A stretch of 64,000 nt of DNA. Source: Saccharothrix sp. S26 (GTDB lineage: Bacteria; Actinomycetota; Actinomycetes; Mycobacteriales; Pseudonocardiaceae). Positions 17,006 through 24,790 of this stretch are shown piece by piece. The stretch is from positions 310,001 to 374,000 of the forward strand of contig NZ_JAJUWT010000003.1 in the NCBI RefSeq assembly GCF_021390395.1, given 5' to 3'. Under the pieces are notes generated by a model. That model did not search any database. It was given only the letters and a program-made list of their open reading frames with translations, and was not told the origin of the DNA. Every line of letters begins with the position of its first letter. The stretch's first letter is position 1. The position numbers and the translations under genes were made by a program.

Positions 17006-18423
17006 GACCGCGCGGTCGCCCGTCGCCGCACCAGCAGGCCGACCAGCGTCGCGCCGATCAGCACCACGCCGCCGAACCCGACCAGCGCGCCGGTCGGCGT
17101 CTGCGTGGTGAAGGCGGCCTTCGCGACCACGCCCGCGCCCTCGGAGCCGGCCGGGATCGTGATCGGGACGACCGGCTTGTCCGGCTTGTTGGTCAGCGCG
17201 AGCGCCAACGTCTGGCCGGGCTCGACCTTCCCGCACGCCTTGGGCGGCGCGGTGGGGTCGAAGAACTCCTCGTAGCCCTTGGCCGGTGCGACCTCGATCA
17301 CGCAGATCTCCTGCGGCGTGCGCAGGTCCGGCACCTCCGCGGTGCCGTCCGCCGAGGTCTGCAGCACCAGCGGCGTGCCCTCGGGGCCGGTCAGCGCGGT
17401 GTCGTCCTGCCGCTGGGCGGGCGTCGAGCCGTCGGCCGCGGTCACCTTCAGCGCCACCCCGGAGATCGCCTTGCCGGTCTCGGCGTCGGTCTTGGCGACC
17501 TTCACCACGCCCGGCGGGGTCTTCGCGGTCGTCGACGCGTTCGCGGCCAGCTTCTTCTCGCCGCCCGTGGTGACGATCCGCTGCATGTCGTTGTTGGCCG
17601 GCACGTGGACCTTGGGCCGGTCGGCGGGGCTGTCCAGCTTCACCGTCACCGACGGGTTCGGGCCGGTCGGCACGACCTGCACGGCCAGCGCCTTGCCGTC
17701 GGTGGGCGTGGCCAGCTCGCCCGCCGGCGCGCCGCTCTCCAGCGTCGCGTCGGTCAGCTCCACGCTCACCGGCGCGCCGGCGACCTGGCCGCCGTCGGTC
17801 TTGGTGATGTCCACCACCCACGTGTCGGGCGTGCCGATGACCTGCTCCTTGGTCGGAGCGCTCACCTTCGCCGTCCACGGGCCGCGGTTGGCCGCCGCTT
17901 CCTCCTCCAGCCGCTTCACCGCCTGCTGCGCCTGGCCGAAGCGCCCGAGCTGCTGGTAGTGGAAGTCGGCGTTGTAGGCGATGTGCTTGAAGTCGCTGTT
18001 CGGGTCGAGGGAGATGCCGTTGGCCGGGTCCTCGTACGCCGTCCACGTGTGCAGCAGGTGCGCCAGCGCCGCCGCCTCGTCATTCGACTGGGTGTTCGCG
18101 TACCTCAACAGGAGGTACGAGATGCTGCCCGCCACGTCGTCGGGCAGCCGCGCGCCGCCCTTGGAGCGCAGCTCGTCGCCCTCCTTGTACTCCACGTTGC
18201 TGTCGGGGGCGAGCAGCGAGTACTGCACGCACCACACCTGTTGGCCGCGCCACTTGTAGGAGCCGAGCCAGTCGCCGCCCGCCGGCTTGCCGCGGTAGCC
18301 CTGCGCGTCGGTCTCGTGCCCCGGCCCCTTCTCCACCAGCGGGGGTTGGGCTCCCGCGGCGGGTGCGGCGAGCAGGGCCAGACCGGTCGCGAGCACCGCG
18401 CCGGCGAGTCGTCTCCACACCAT
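17002..18423 (-). CDS. wall-anchored surface protein with TQXA-like and SpaA-like domains
   Basis: A 473-residue exported protein. Residues 1-25 are a signal peptide ('LAGAVLATGLALLAAPAAGA'). Residues about 45-150 resemble a thioester (TQXA) adhesion domain: 'QVWCVQYSLLAPDSN' and 'SNDEAAALAHLLHTW'. The usual Gln of the thioester is not evident in the second motif. The central region has Ig-like or prealbumin-like repeats, including 'VKVAKTDAETGKAISGVALKV' split over two strands. The C-terminus has 'TQTPTGALVGFGG' followed by a hydrophobic helix and 'RRRATARS', a sorting signal. The sortase gene overlaps its stop. It likely functions in surface adhesion. Confidence 0.83.
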   Translation of the reverse strand: MVWRRLAGAVLATGLALLAAPAAGAQPPLVEKGPGHETDAQGYRGKPAGGDWLGSYKWRGQQVWCVQYSLLAPDSNVEYKEGDELRSKGGARLPDDVAGSISYLLLRYANTQSNDEAAALAHLLHTWTAYEDPANGISLDPNSDFKHIAYNADFHYQQLGRFGQAQQAVKRLEEEAAANRGPWTAKVSAPTKEQVIGTPDTWVVDITKTDGGQVAGAPVSVELTDATLESGAPAGELATPTDGKALAVQVVPTGPNPSVTVKLDSPADRPKVHVPANNDMQRIVTTGGEKKLAANASTTAKTPPGVVKVAKTDAETGKAISGVALKVTAADGSTPAQRQDDTALTGPEGTPLVLQTSADGTAEVPDLRTPQEICVIEVAPAKGYEEFFDPTAPPKACGKVEPGQTLALALTNKPDKPVVPITIPAGSEGAGVVAKAAFTTQTPTGALVGFGGVVLIGATLVGLLVRRRATARS

Positions 18424-18672
18424 GATGTCCTGAACCCCTCGGGCGAGCCGGTGGGCGTCGCCGGTCGGTGAGAGCTGCCGGCACAGAGCCTTACGGGTCC
18501 GAGATCACGTCGACAAGCCACCAGCGGGGTGGAACCGCGACTACGCTCCGCAGCGCGGGGTGTGGATTCGAGATCGACAGTCCGAGTAAAGTCACTTTTA
18601 CCCGACGGGAACCGATCGACTCGTGTGGTCGTTGAACCCCGTGACGGCGTCAGCACGCCACAGGAGGACGAG

Positions 18673-19491
18673 GTGCGTACCACCAGCAACCCCGCGTTCC
18701 GCAACCTGCCGACCAGCGGCGGTGGCGGTAACTACGCAGGCTTCGGCCAGCCCTACCAGGGGCAGCAGCAGTACGGCGCGCAGCAGTACGGCGGTTACCA
18801 GCCGGCCCCGCCGACCACCGGTGAGCGCCCGATCACGATCGACGACGTGGTGACCAAGACCGCCACGACGCTCGGTGTGGCCATCCTCACCGGCTTCGTC
18901 TCGGCGTGGCTGGTCCTCTCCGGCGCGGTCGCGCCGTTCGCGCTCGCCGTGCCCGGCATGATCGTCGGCCTGGTCCTGGCCCTGATCATCATCTTCAAGC
19001 AGAAGCCCAGCGGCCCGATGGTGCTCGCCTACTCGGCGGCCGAGGGCGTGTTCCTGGGTGCGATCACCGGCGTGTTCGAGGCGATCTTCCCCGGTATCGC
19101 CTGGCAGGCGATCCTGGGCACGTTCGGCGTGTTCGCCGCGATGCTCGTGGTCTACAAGACAGGCGCGATCCGCGTCACGCCGCGCCTGACCAAGTGGATC
19201 ATCGGCGCCACCGTGGGCGCGGTCGTGCTCATGCTGGCCAACCTGGTGCTGGGCCTGTTCGGCGTGAACATGGGCCTGCGCGACGGCGGCACGCTGGCGA
19301 TCATCTTCAGCCTCGTCGTGATCGGCATCGCGGCGTTCAGCTTCCTGCTGGACTTCGAGGCGGCGAACGAGATGATCCGCGCCGCGCTGCCCGCCAAGTA
19401 CGCCTGGCTCGCCGCGTTCGGCCTGATGACCACGCTGGTCTGGCTGTACCTGGAGATCCTGCGCCTGCTGTCCTACTTCCAGAACGACTAG
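18673..19491 (+). CDS. Bax inhibitor-1/YccA family membrane protein
   Basis: A 272-residue protein starting at GTG 18673, five bases after a perfect AGGAGG (18662-18667). The first 45 residues are Gly/Gln/Tyr-rich ('QQQYGAQQYGGYQPAPP'). Seven hydrophobic helices follow, for example 'LTGFVSAWLVLSGAVAPFAL', 'YSAAEGVFLGAITGVFEAIFP' and 'LLDFEAANEMIRAALP', which is the BI-1/YccA arrangement with acidic residues in the last segments. Related proteins affect calcium or proton leak and protease modulation. The divergent gap of 249 bases to the surface-protein gene carries both promoters. Confidence 0.9.
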   Translation: MRTTSNPAFRNLPTSGGGGNYAGFGQPYQGQQQYGAQQYGGYQPAPPTTGERPITIDDVVTKTATTLGVAILTGFVSAWLVLSGAVAPFALAVPGMIVGLVLALIIIFKQKPSGPMVLAYSAAEGVFLGAITGVFEAIFPGIAWQAILGTFGVFAAMLVVYKTGAIRVTPRLTKWIIGATVGAVVLMLANLVLGLFGVNMGLRDGGTLAIIFSLVVIGIAAFSFLLDFEAANEMIRAALPAKYAWLAAFGLMTTLVWLYLEILRLLSYFQND

Positions 19492-19510
19492 CACCACCCG
19501 CACGGACTCG

Positions 19511-19541
19511 AAGGGCGTCCCGGCTCCGCCGGGGCGCCCTT
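19511..19541 (+). terminator. terminator hairpin after the BI-1 gene
   Basis: AAGGGCGTCCCGG (19511-19523) pairs with CCGGGGCGCCCTT (19529-19541) with one mismatch and a 5-base loop. It lies 20 bases after the BI-1 stop and just before repeat array B. Confidence 0.7.
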
Positions 19542-19551
19542 CTCCGCGCGT

Positions 19552-19680
19552 GTCCTACCTCCAGAACGCGTGAGTCCTACGTTCAGAACGCGTGAGTCCT
19601 ACGTTCAGAACGCGTGAGTCCTACGTTCAGAACGCGTGTGTCCTACGTTCAGGACCCCCGAGTTCAACGCTCAGAACGCC
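19552..19680 (+). repeat. 22-bp register repeat array B (best preserved)
   Basis: Five units of GTCCTACGTTCAGAACGCG plus three bases start at 19552, 19574, 19596, 19618 and 19640, exactly 22 bp apart. A sixth unit at 19662 is the variant GTTCAACGCTCAGAACGCC, in the same register. The first unit has ACCTCC in place of ACGTTC. The array lies between the BI-1 terminator and a convergent small gene. No spacers and no coding bias are present; translated frames (SYVQN-type) are artefacts of the repeat. Confidence 0.92.
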
Positions 19681-19683
19681 GGG

Positions 19684-19893
19684 TCAGCCGCGCCACGCGT
19701 GGTCCTCCTCCATCGTCGAGCCGACCTCCACCAGGCATGGCACGCACAACGTGCCGCTCCGCTCGCGCACCACGTACTCCGGTGGCACGGAGTGGGTGCA
19801 GGCCGCCTCGAAGTACGCCGCCGAAGCCTGGCGCGTGGAAAAGGCGTGGCACAGCCGGTCGTACCCGCTGTGCCACCACACGTACTGCCGCAT
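19684..19893 (-). CDS. small hypothetical protein with CxxC
   Basis: A 69-residue protein, 'MRQYVWWHSGYDRLCHAF' at its start, then 'ACTHSVPPEYVV' and 'TLCVPCLVEVG'. The 'LCVPC' pair and 'HS' could bind zinc. Similar short 'YDRLCHAF...CTHSVPPE...LCLPC' proteins are familiar in Pseudonocardiales but have no assigned role. The ATG at 19893 is chosen over an upstream in-frame ATG (19917) because the conserved-looking part begins there. It is convergent with the BI-1 gene across repeat array B. Confidence 0.6.
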   Translation of the reverse strand: MRQYVWWHSGYDRLCHAFSTRQASAAYFEAACTHSVPPEYVVRERSGTLCVPCLVEVGSTMEEDHAWRG

Positions 19894-19953
19894 CTCCCCG
19901 ACCTCCCCCCTACTCAAGGGTAGGACGTCGGGTAACAGTAATCGTGACGCGGT

Positions 19954-21174
19954 TCAGCTCAGCCGTTCGATGACCATCGCCATGCCCTGGCCGCCGCCGA
20001 CGCACATGGTCTCCAGGCCGAACTGCTTGTCGTGGAACTGCAGCGAGTTGATCAACGTCGTGGTGATCCGCGCCCCGGTCATCCCGAACGGGTGACCCAC
20101 CGCGATCGCGCCACCGTTGACGTTGAGCCGGTCCAGGTCGATGCCCAGGTCCCGGTACGACGGGATGACCTGCGCCGCGAACGCCTCGTTGATCTCCACC
20201 AGGTCGATGTCCGAGATCGACATCCCGGCCAGCGCCAGCGCCCGCTTCGACGCCTCGACCGGCCCGAGGCCCATGATCTCCGGCGACAGCCCCGACACGC
20301 CGGTGGACACGATCCGCGCCAGCGGCGTGATCCCCAGCTCCTTCGCCTTCACGTCGCTCATGATCACCAGGGCCGCCGCGCCGTCGTTCAACGGGCAGCA
20401 GTTGCCCGCCGTGACGCGCCCGTCCGGCCGGAACACCGGCTTGAGCCCCGACACGCCCTCGATCGTCACGCCCGGCCGCGGGCCGTCGTCGGCCGACACG
20501 ACCGTGCCGTCCGGCAGCGTCACGGGCGTGATCTCGCGCGCCCAGAACCCGTTGGCGATGGCCTTCTCGGCGAGGTTCTGCGACCGCACGCCGAACTCGT
20601 CCATCTCCTGCCGCGTCACGCCCTTGGCCAACGCGAGGTTCTCCGCGGTCTGGCCCATGGCGATGTAGATGTCGGGCACCTGGCCGTTCCGCCGCGGGTC
20701 GACCCACTCCGACGCCCCGGTCCCGGCCACGGCGGCCGTGCGGGCCTCGGCCTCGGCGAACACCGGGTTGTGCGTGCCCGGCCACGAGTCCGACGACCCG
20801 CGCGCGAAGCTCGACACCGTCTCGACGCCGGCGCTGATGAACACGTCGCCCTCGCCGGCCTTGATGGCGTGCAGCGCCATCCGGGTCGTCTGCACGCTGG
20901 ACGCGCAGTAACGGGTCACCGTCGTGCCGGGCAGGTTGTCGTACCCGGCCAGCACGGACACCACGCGGCCCATGTTGAAGCCCTGCTCGCCGCCGGGCAG
21001 GCCGCAGCCGAGCATGAGGTCGTCGATGTCGTTCGGGTCGAGCTGCGGAACCTTCGCCAGTGCGGCCTTGAGCACCTGCACGGTCAGGTCGTCGGCGCGC
21101 ATGTCCTTCAGGGAGCCCTTGCCGGCACGCCCGATGGGCGACCGGGCGGCGGAGACGATCACGGCCTCAGGCAT
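19954..21174 (-). CDS. fadA: acetyl-CoA C-acetyltransferase (thiolase)
   Basis: A 406-residue thiolase. The nucleophilic Cys is in 'TRYCASSVQTTRMA' (about residue 93), the second active-site region is 'NGGAIAVGHPFGMTGAR' with the catalytic His, and the C-terminal Cys is in 'TMCVGGGQGMAMV'. It cleaves or forms acetoacyl-CoA in fatty acid beta-oxidation. The position and orientation before cbs match M. tuberculosis fadA3 (Rv1074c). It is transcribed away from cbs with the SGNH hydrolase upstream on the same strand. Confidence 0.94.
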   Translation of the reverse strand: MPEAVIVSAARSPIGRAGKGSLKDMRADDLTVQVLKAALAKVPQLDPNDIDDLMLGCGLPGGEQGFNMGRVVSVLAGYDNLPGTTVTRYCASSVQTTRMALHAIKAGEGDVFISAGVETVSSFARGSSDSWPGTHNPVFAEAEARTAAVAGTGASEWVDPRRNGQVPDIYIAMGQTAENLALAKGVTRQEMDEFGVRSQNLAEKAIANGFWAREITPVTLPDGTVVSADDGPRPGVTIEGVSGLKPVFRPDGRVTAGNCCPLNDGAAALVIMSDVKAKELGITPLARIVSTGVSGLSPEIMGLGPVEASKRALALAGMSISDIDLVEINEAFAAQVIPSYRDLGIDLDRLNVNGGAIAVGHPFGMTGARITTTLINSLQFHDKQFGLETMCVGGGQGMAMVIERLS

Positions 21175-21230
21175 TACGGAACTCCTTTGTTTCGCCGCAA
21201 CGTGTGACGTGCAGCCTAGTTAACGCCCGT

Positions 21231-22010
21231 TCAGCGCGGCCACCACTCGTGACGAAGGACGCCGCACAACGGGGCCAGCAGGATCGACGTCGCCGCCTCG
21301 TACCCGGTCGCGCTCGGGTGGAACCGGTCCCGGCTGAAGTAGTCGGCGTGCCGCGCCCGGAACTCGGCCGCGAGCAGGTCGCCCAACGCCACCGCCACGC
21401 CGCCCGCCCGCTCCACCTCCACCCGCTGCGCCCGCGCCAACCGCCGCGACCAGCCACGCGCCACCGACCGCAACGGCTCCGCGATCGGCCGCACGGTGCC
21501 CAGGTCGGGGCACGTGCCCACGACCACCCCCACCCCGGCCGCACGCAGCCGGCGTACCTGCGCGCCCAGCAACGCCGCCGACACCGGGATCGACAGCCGC
21601 GTGGTCACGTCGTTCGCCCCGATGATCACCAGCGCCACGTCCGGCGGGTCGGCCACCACCCGGTCCACCTGCGCGGCCAGGTCGCGCGACGTGGAACCGG
21701 AGATCGCGTACGTCTCCAGCCGCACGGGCGCGCCCACCTCGTCGGCCAACCCGGTCGCCAGCACCACGCCGGGCAGCTCCGCCGCGTCGTCCACGCCCAG
21801 CCCGGCCGCCATCGAGTCACCCAGCACGGCGAACCGCACCGGCGGCCCGTCACCCTCCCCGTACACGCGGTCGGCGCGCAACGGCGGGGCCTCCGGCACC
21901 CCGATCACCACCCGCGCCCGCCGGGTCTGCTCGGTGACCAGCCCGTACGCCACCCCCGCCAACCCGCCCAACGCCCCCGCGACCACCGCGAGGAGCCGGA
22001 ACCCCCGCAT
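21231..22010 (-). CDS. SGNH/GDSL hydrolase, exported
   Basis: A 259-residue protein from ATG 22010 (an ATG 33 bases upstream is less likely). A signal or anchor helix ('LLAVVAGALGGLAGVAYGL') is at the N-terminus. Block I is 'FAVLGDSMAAGLGVD' with the catalytic Ser, block III 'VIIGANDVTTR', and block V 'RFHPSATGYEAA' with the His. It probably deacylates lipids or glycans in the envelope. It corresponds in position to Rv1075c of M. tuberculosis. The divergent cbs gene starts 97 bases away. Confidence 0.9.
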   Translation of the reverse strand: MRGFRLLAVVAGALGGLAGVAYGLVTEQTRRARVVIGVPEAPPLRADRVYGEGDGPPVRFAVLGDSMAAGLGVDDAAELPGVVLATGLADEVGAPVRLETYAISGSTSRDLAAQVDRVVADPPDVALVIIGANDVTTRLSIPVSAALLGAQVRRLRAAGVGVVVGTCPDLGTVRPIAEPLRSVARGWSRRLARAQRVEVERAGGVAVALGDLLAAEFRARHADYFSRDRFHPSATGYEAATSILLAPLCGVLRHEWWPR

Positions 22011-22107
22011 CGGCACCTCCCTGTCCCCACCCCCATCGTCCACCGGGCCGAACGTCGCGCCACCGATATACGCTCAGCGAGTCATCTCAAGAAGTGGAAG
22101 GTCCGTC

Positions 22108-23478
22108 GTGGAGTACGTCGAGAGCGTCGTAGACCTGGTCGGCAACACGCCGCTGGTGAAGCTGAACGCGGTGGCCGAAGGCCGGCGGCCGCTGATCCTG
22201 GCCAAGGTCGAGTACCTCAACCCCGGCGGCAGCGTGAAGGACCGCATCGCGCTGCGCATGGTCGAGGCGGCCGAGCGCAGCGGCGAGCTCAAGCCCGGCG
22301 GCACGATCGTCGAGCCCACCTCGGGCAACACCGGCGTCGGCCTGGCGCTCGTGGCCCAGCAGAAGGGCTACAAGTGCGTCTTCGTCTGCCCGGACAAGGT
22401 CAGCGTGGACAAGCGCAACGTGCTCAAGGCCTACGGCGCGGAGGTCGTGGTGTGCCCGACCGCGGTCCCGCCGGAGCACCCCGACTCCTACTACAACGTC
22501 TCCGACCGCCTGGTCGCCGAGATCCCCGGCGCGTGGAAGCCCAACCAGTACGCCAACCCGGAGAACCCGGCCAGCCACTACCACGGCACCGGGCCGGAGG
22601 TGTGGCGGCAGACCGAGGGCCGGATCACGCACTTCGTCGCGGGCGTCGGCACCGGCGGCACGATCTCCGGCACCGGCCGTTACCTCAAGGAGGTCTCCGA
22701 GGGTCGCGTGAAGATCATCGGCGCGGACCCGGAGGGCTCGGTCTACTCCGGCGGCAGCGGCCGGCCGTACCTGGTCGAGGGCGTCGGCGAGGACTTCTGG
22801 CCGGACGCGTACGACCGGGACGTGTGCAACGAGATCGTCGCGGTGAGCGACGCGGACTCGTTCGAGATCACCCGCCGGCTGGCGCGCGAGGAAGGACTGC
22901 TCGTCGGCGGCTCGTGCGGCATGGCGGTCGCCGCGGCGTTGCGGGTGGCCGACAACGCGGGCCCGGACGACGTGATCGTGGTGCTGCTGCCCGACGGCGG
23001 GCGCGGCTACCTGTCGAGCGTGTTCAACGACAAGTGGATGGCGCAGTACGGCTTCCTGTCGCCCGACACGTCCGGTGCGACGGTCGGCGACGTGTTGCGG
23101 CGCAAGGACGGCACGATGCCCGACCTCGTGCACGGCCATCCCAACGAGACGGTCGCCGAGGCCGTCGCGATCATGCGCGAGTACGGCGTCTCGCAGATGC
23201 CGGTCGTCAACGCCGAGCCGCCCGTGATGGCCGCGGAGGTCGCGGGCGCGGTCAACGAGCGCGACCTGCTCGACGCGCTGTTCACCGGCAAGGCGCAGCT
23301 GACCGACCGGCTCGACCGGCACATGTCGTTGAAGCTGCCGACGATCGGCGCGGGCGAGTCGATCAGCTCGGCCATGGCGGCACTGTCCTCAGCGGACGGT
23401 GCGCTGGTGCTGGACGACGGCAAGCCCGCCGGCGTCGTCACCCGGCAGGACATCCTGGGTTTCCTCGCCGGTCGCTGA
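22108..23478 (+). CDS. cbs: cystathionine beta-synthase
   Basis: A 456-residue PLP enzyme. The N-terminus 'YVESVVDLVGNTPLVKLN' and the PLP-lysine motif 'NPGGSVKDRIALRMVE' are typical, as is 'EPTSGNTGVGLALVA'. The phosphate loop is 'GVGTGGTISGTGRYLKE'. Residues about 340-456 are a CBS-domain pair ('PNETVAEAVAIMREYGVSQMPVV' split across the first domain). It condenses serine and homocysteine to cystathionine (transsulfuration). The GTG at 22108 is selected because the family begins here. Gene order cbs, RDD protein, metB equals Rv1077-Rv1079. Confidence 0.95.
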   Translation: MEYVESVVDLVGNTPLVKLNAVAEGRRPLILAKVEYLNPGGSVKDRIALRMVEAAERSGELKPGGTIVEPTSGNTGVGLALVAQQKGYKCVFVCPDKVSVDKRNVLKAYGAEVVVCPTAVPPEHPDSYYNVSDRLVAEIPGAWKPNQYANPENPASHYHGTGPEVWRQTEGRITHFVAGVGTGGTISGTGRYLKEVSEGRVKIIGADPEGSVYSGGSGRPYLVEGVGEDFWPDAYDRDVCNEIVAVSDADSFEITRRLAREEGLLVGGSCGMAVAAALRVADNAGPDDVIVVLLPDGGRGYLSSVFNDKWMAQYGFLSPDTSGATVGDVLRRKDGTMPDLVHGHPNETVAEAVAIMREYGVSQMPVVNAEPPVMAAEVAGAVNERDLLDALFTGKAQLTDRLDRHMSLKLPTIGAGESISSAMAALSSADGALVLDDGKPAGVVTRQDILGFLAGR

Positions 23479-23495
23479 CCGGCCGCCCCGCCGCC

Positions 23496-23538
23496 GTCAA
23501 CGTGTCCTGATCGTCACCGCGGATCGGGACACGTTGAC
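23496..23538 (+). terminator. terminator hairpin after cbs
   Basis: GTCAACGTGTCC (23496-23507) pairs perfectly with GGACACGTTGAC (23527-23538) across a 19-base loop that holds a further GATC/GATC pairing. It lies 17 bases after the cbs stop. Confidence 0.7.
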
Positions 23539-23628
23539 CGGTTGCGCGTGGCCAGAGCGGTGGCATCCGCTAGCGTTGGCCACCGACTCATACACCTACG
23601 GCCCGTGCCAAGGGGGTTGGAAACTCCG

Positions 23629-24693
23629 ATGAACGCTCCGCAGCCGCCAGGGAACCAGCAGTTCGGCGGTCAAAACCAGCAGGAGCAGGGGCAGGGTGCC
23701 CAGCCCCCGAACGCCGACGCGACGCAGGTCGTGCCGAGCGGCGGTCAGCCCCCTGCTTTCCCGCCGCCGGAGGCGACCCAGGTCGTGCCCTCCGGCCAGC
23801 CGCAGTCGAACCCGGACGCCACGCAGGTCGTGCCGCCGGCCGCGACGCAGCAGCCCGCTTCCAACCCGTACGGCCAGCCGCCGCAGCAGCCCGGCTCCGG
23901 CGCGTTCCCGGCGCAGCAGCCGCCCGCGTACGGCCAGCAGCCGCCCCAGTACGGCCAGCAGCCGTACGGGCAGCAGCCGCCGTCGAACCCGTACGGCCAG
24001 CCCGCCGCGAACCCCTACGGCCAGCAGCCGCCGTCCAACCCGTACGGCCAGCCCGCGTCCAACCCCTACGGCCAGCCGCAGCAGCAGGCGTGGGGCGCGC
24101 AGCCCGGCTACCCGTCCCAGCCCGCTTACGGCGCGCCCGCGGGCGGTTACGCGGAGTGGGGCAGCCGCGCGGTCGGCTTCCTGATCGACTACGCCGCGCC
24201 CGGTGTCGTCGTCGGCATCCTGGCCGGCATCGGCGCGGCCACCGGTGACCCGACGATCTCGTTGATCCTCAGCGGCATCGGCTACCTGGGCTGGCTCGGC
24301 TTCATGATCTACAACTCCTGGTACCTGGCCGGCACCACGGGCCAGTCGATGGGCAAGAAGATCGCCAAGATCAAGCTCATCAAGGAGGAGACGGGCCAGC
24401 CGATCGGCTTCGGCAACGCCTTCGTGCGGCACCTGTGCCACTTCGTCGACTCGCTGCCCTGCTACGCGGGCTGGTTCGCCCCGCTGTGGGAGGCCAAGAA
24501 GCAGACGTGGGCCGACAAGATCATGGGCACCATCGTGGTCAACGCACCCGAGACCGCGGCACCCGGCGGCTACCCCGGCTCCGGCGGCTACGGCCAGCCG
24601 GCCCCGAACCCGTACGGCCAGCCGCCCGCGTCCAACCCGTACGGCCAGCCGCAGCAGAACCCGTACGGCCAGCAACCTCCCCAGCAGTGGTGA
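23629..24693 (+). CDS. proline-rich RDD family membrane protein (Pra homologue)
   Basis: A 354-residue protein. Residues 1-170 and the last 40 are low complexity, rich in Pro, Gln, Asn and Tyr, with many 'NPYGQP' and 'ATQVVP' units. The RDD domain lies between, with 'YAEWGSRAVGFLIDYAAPG' (the RDD Arg/Asp region), helices 'GVVVGILAGIGAATG' and 'LILSGIGYLGWLGFMIYNSW', and 'TGQSMGKKIAKIKLI'. M. tuberculosis Rv1078 (proline-rich antigen homologue) has the same design and position. Function is unknown; related RDD proteins are membrane proteins, some linked to ion transport. Confidence 0.9.
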   Translation: MNAPQPPGNQQFGGQNQQEQGQGAQPPNADATQVVPSGGQPPAFPPPEATQVVPSGQPQSNPDATQVVPPAATQQPASNPYGQPPQQPGSGAFPAQQPPAYGQQPPQYGQQPYGQQPPSNPYGQPAANPYGQQPPSNPYGQPASNPYGQPQQQAWGAQPGYPSQPAYGAPAGGYAEWGSRAVGFLIDYAAPGVVVGILAGIGAATGDPTISLILSGIGYLGWLGFMIYNSWYLAGTTGQSMGKKIAKIKLIKEETGQPIGFGNAFVRHLCHFVDSLPCYAGWFAPLWEAKKQTWADKIMGTIVVNAPETAAPGGYPGSGGYGQPAPNPYGQPPASNPYGQPQQNPYGQQPPQQW

Positions 24694-24728
24694 GGTAGGT
24701 CGGACACCGATCCGTCAGCGATTCACCC

Positions 24729-24769
24729 AACCGTCCGTCGGCCTTCCGGTCGACGGGCGGTTGCTTTTT
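24729..24769 (+). terminator. intrinsic terminator with T-run
   Basis: AACCGTCCGTCG (24729-24740) pairs with CGACGGGCGGTT (24751-24762) with one G-U pair, followed by GCTTTTT. It ends the RDD-protein transcript immediately before the metB promoter. Confidence 0.85.
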
Positions 24770-24770
24770 C

Positions 24771-24790
24771 GGTCGCCGTACCCTAGGGGC
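24771..24790 (+). promoter_or_regulatory. probable leaderless promoter of metB
   Basis: CGCCGTACCCT ends at 24784. The -10-like TACCCT (24779-24784) stands only six bases before the metB ATG, so transcription probably starts at or next to the start codon. The same 11 bases precede ispH (62656-62666). Confidence 0.5.

Noticed and set aside
19552-19680. CRISPR array
   Set aside because: The units are contiguous at 22-bp period with no variable spacers and no cas genes nearby.
19592-20095. Protein frames reading SYVQN/CPTFRT through the repeat arrays
   Set aside because: They arise from translating the 22-bp repeats, occur in several frames and strands, and have no ribosome binding sites or coding bias.
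22010-22107. Riboswitch upstream of cbs or metB
   Set aside because: The gaps are too short and no SAM-riboswitch-like conserved core is recognisable.
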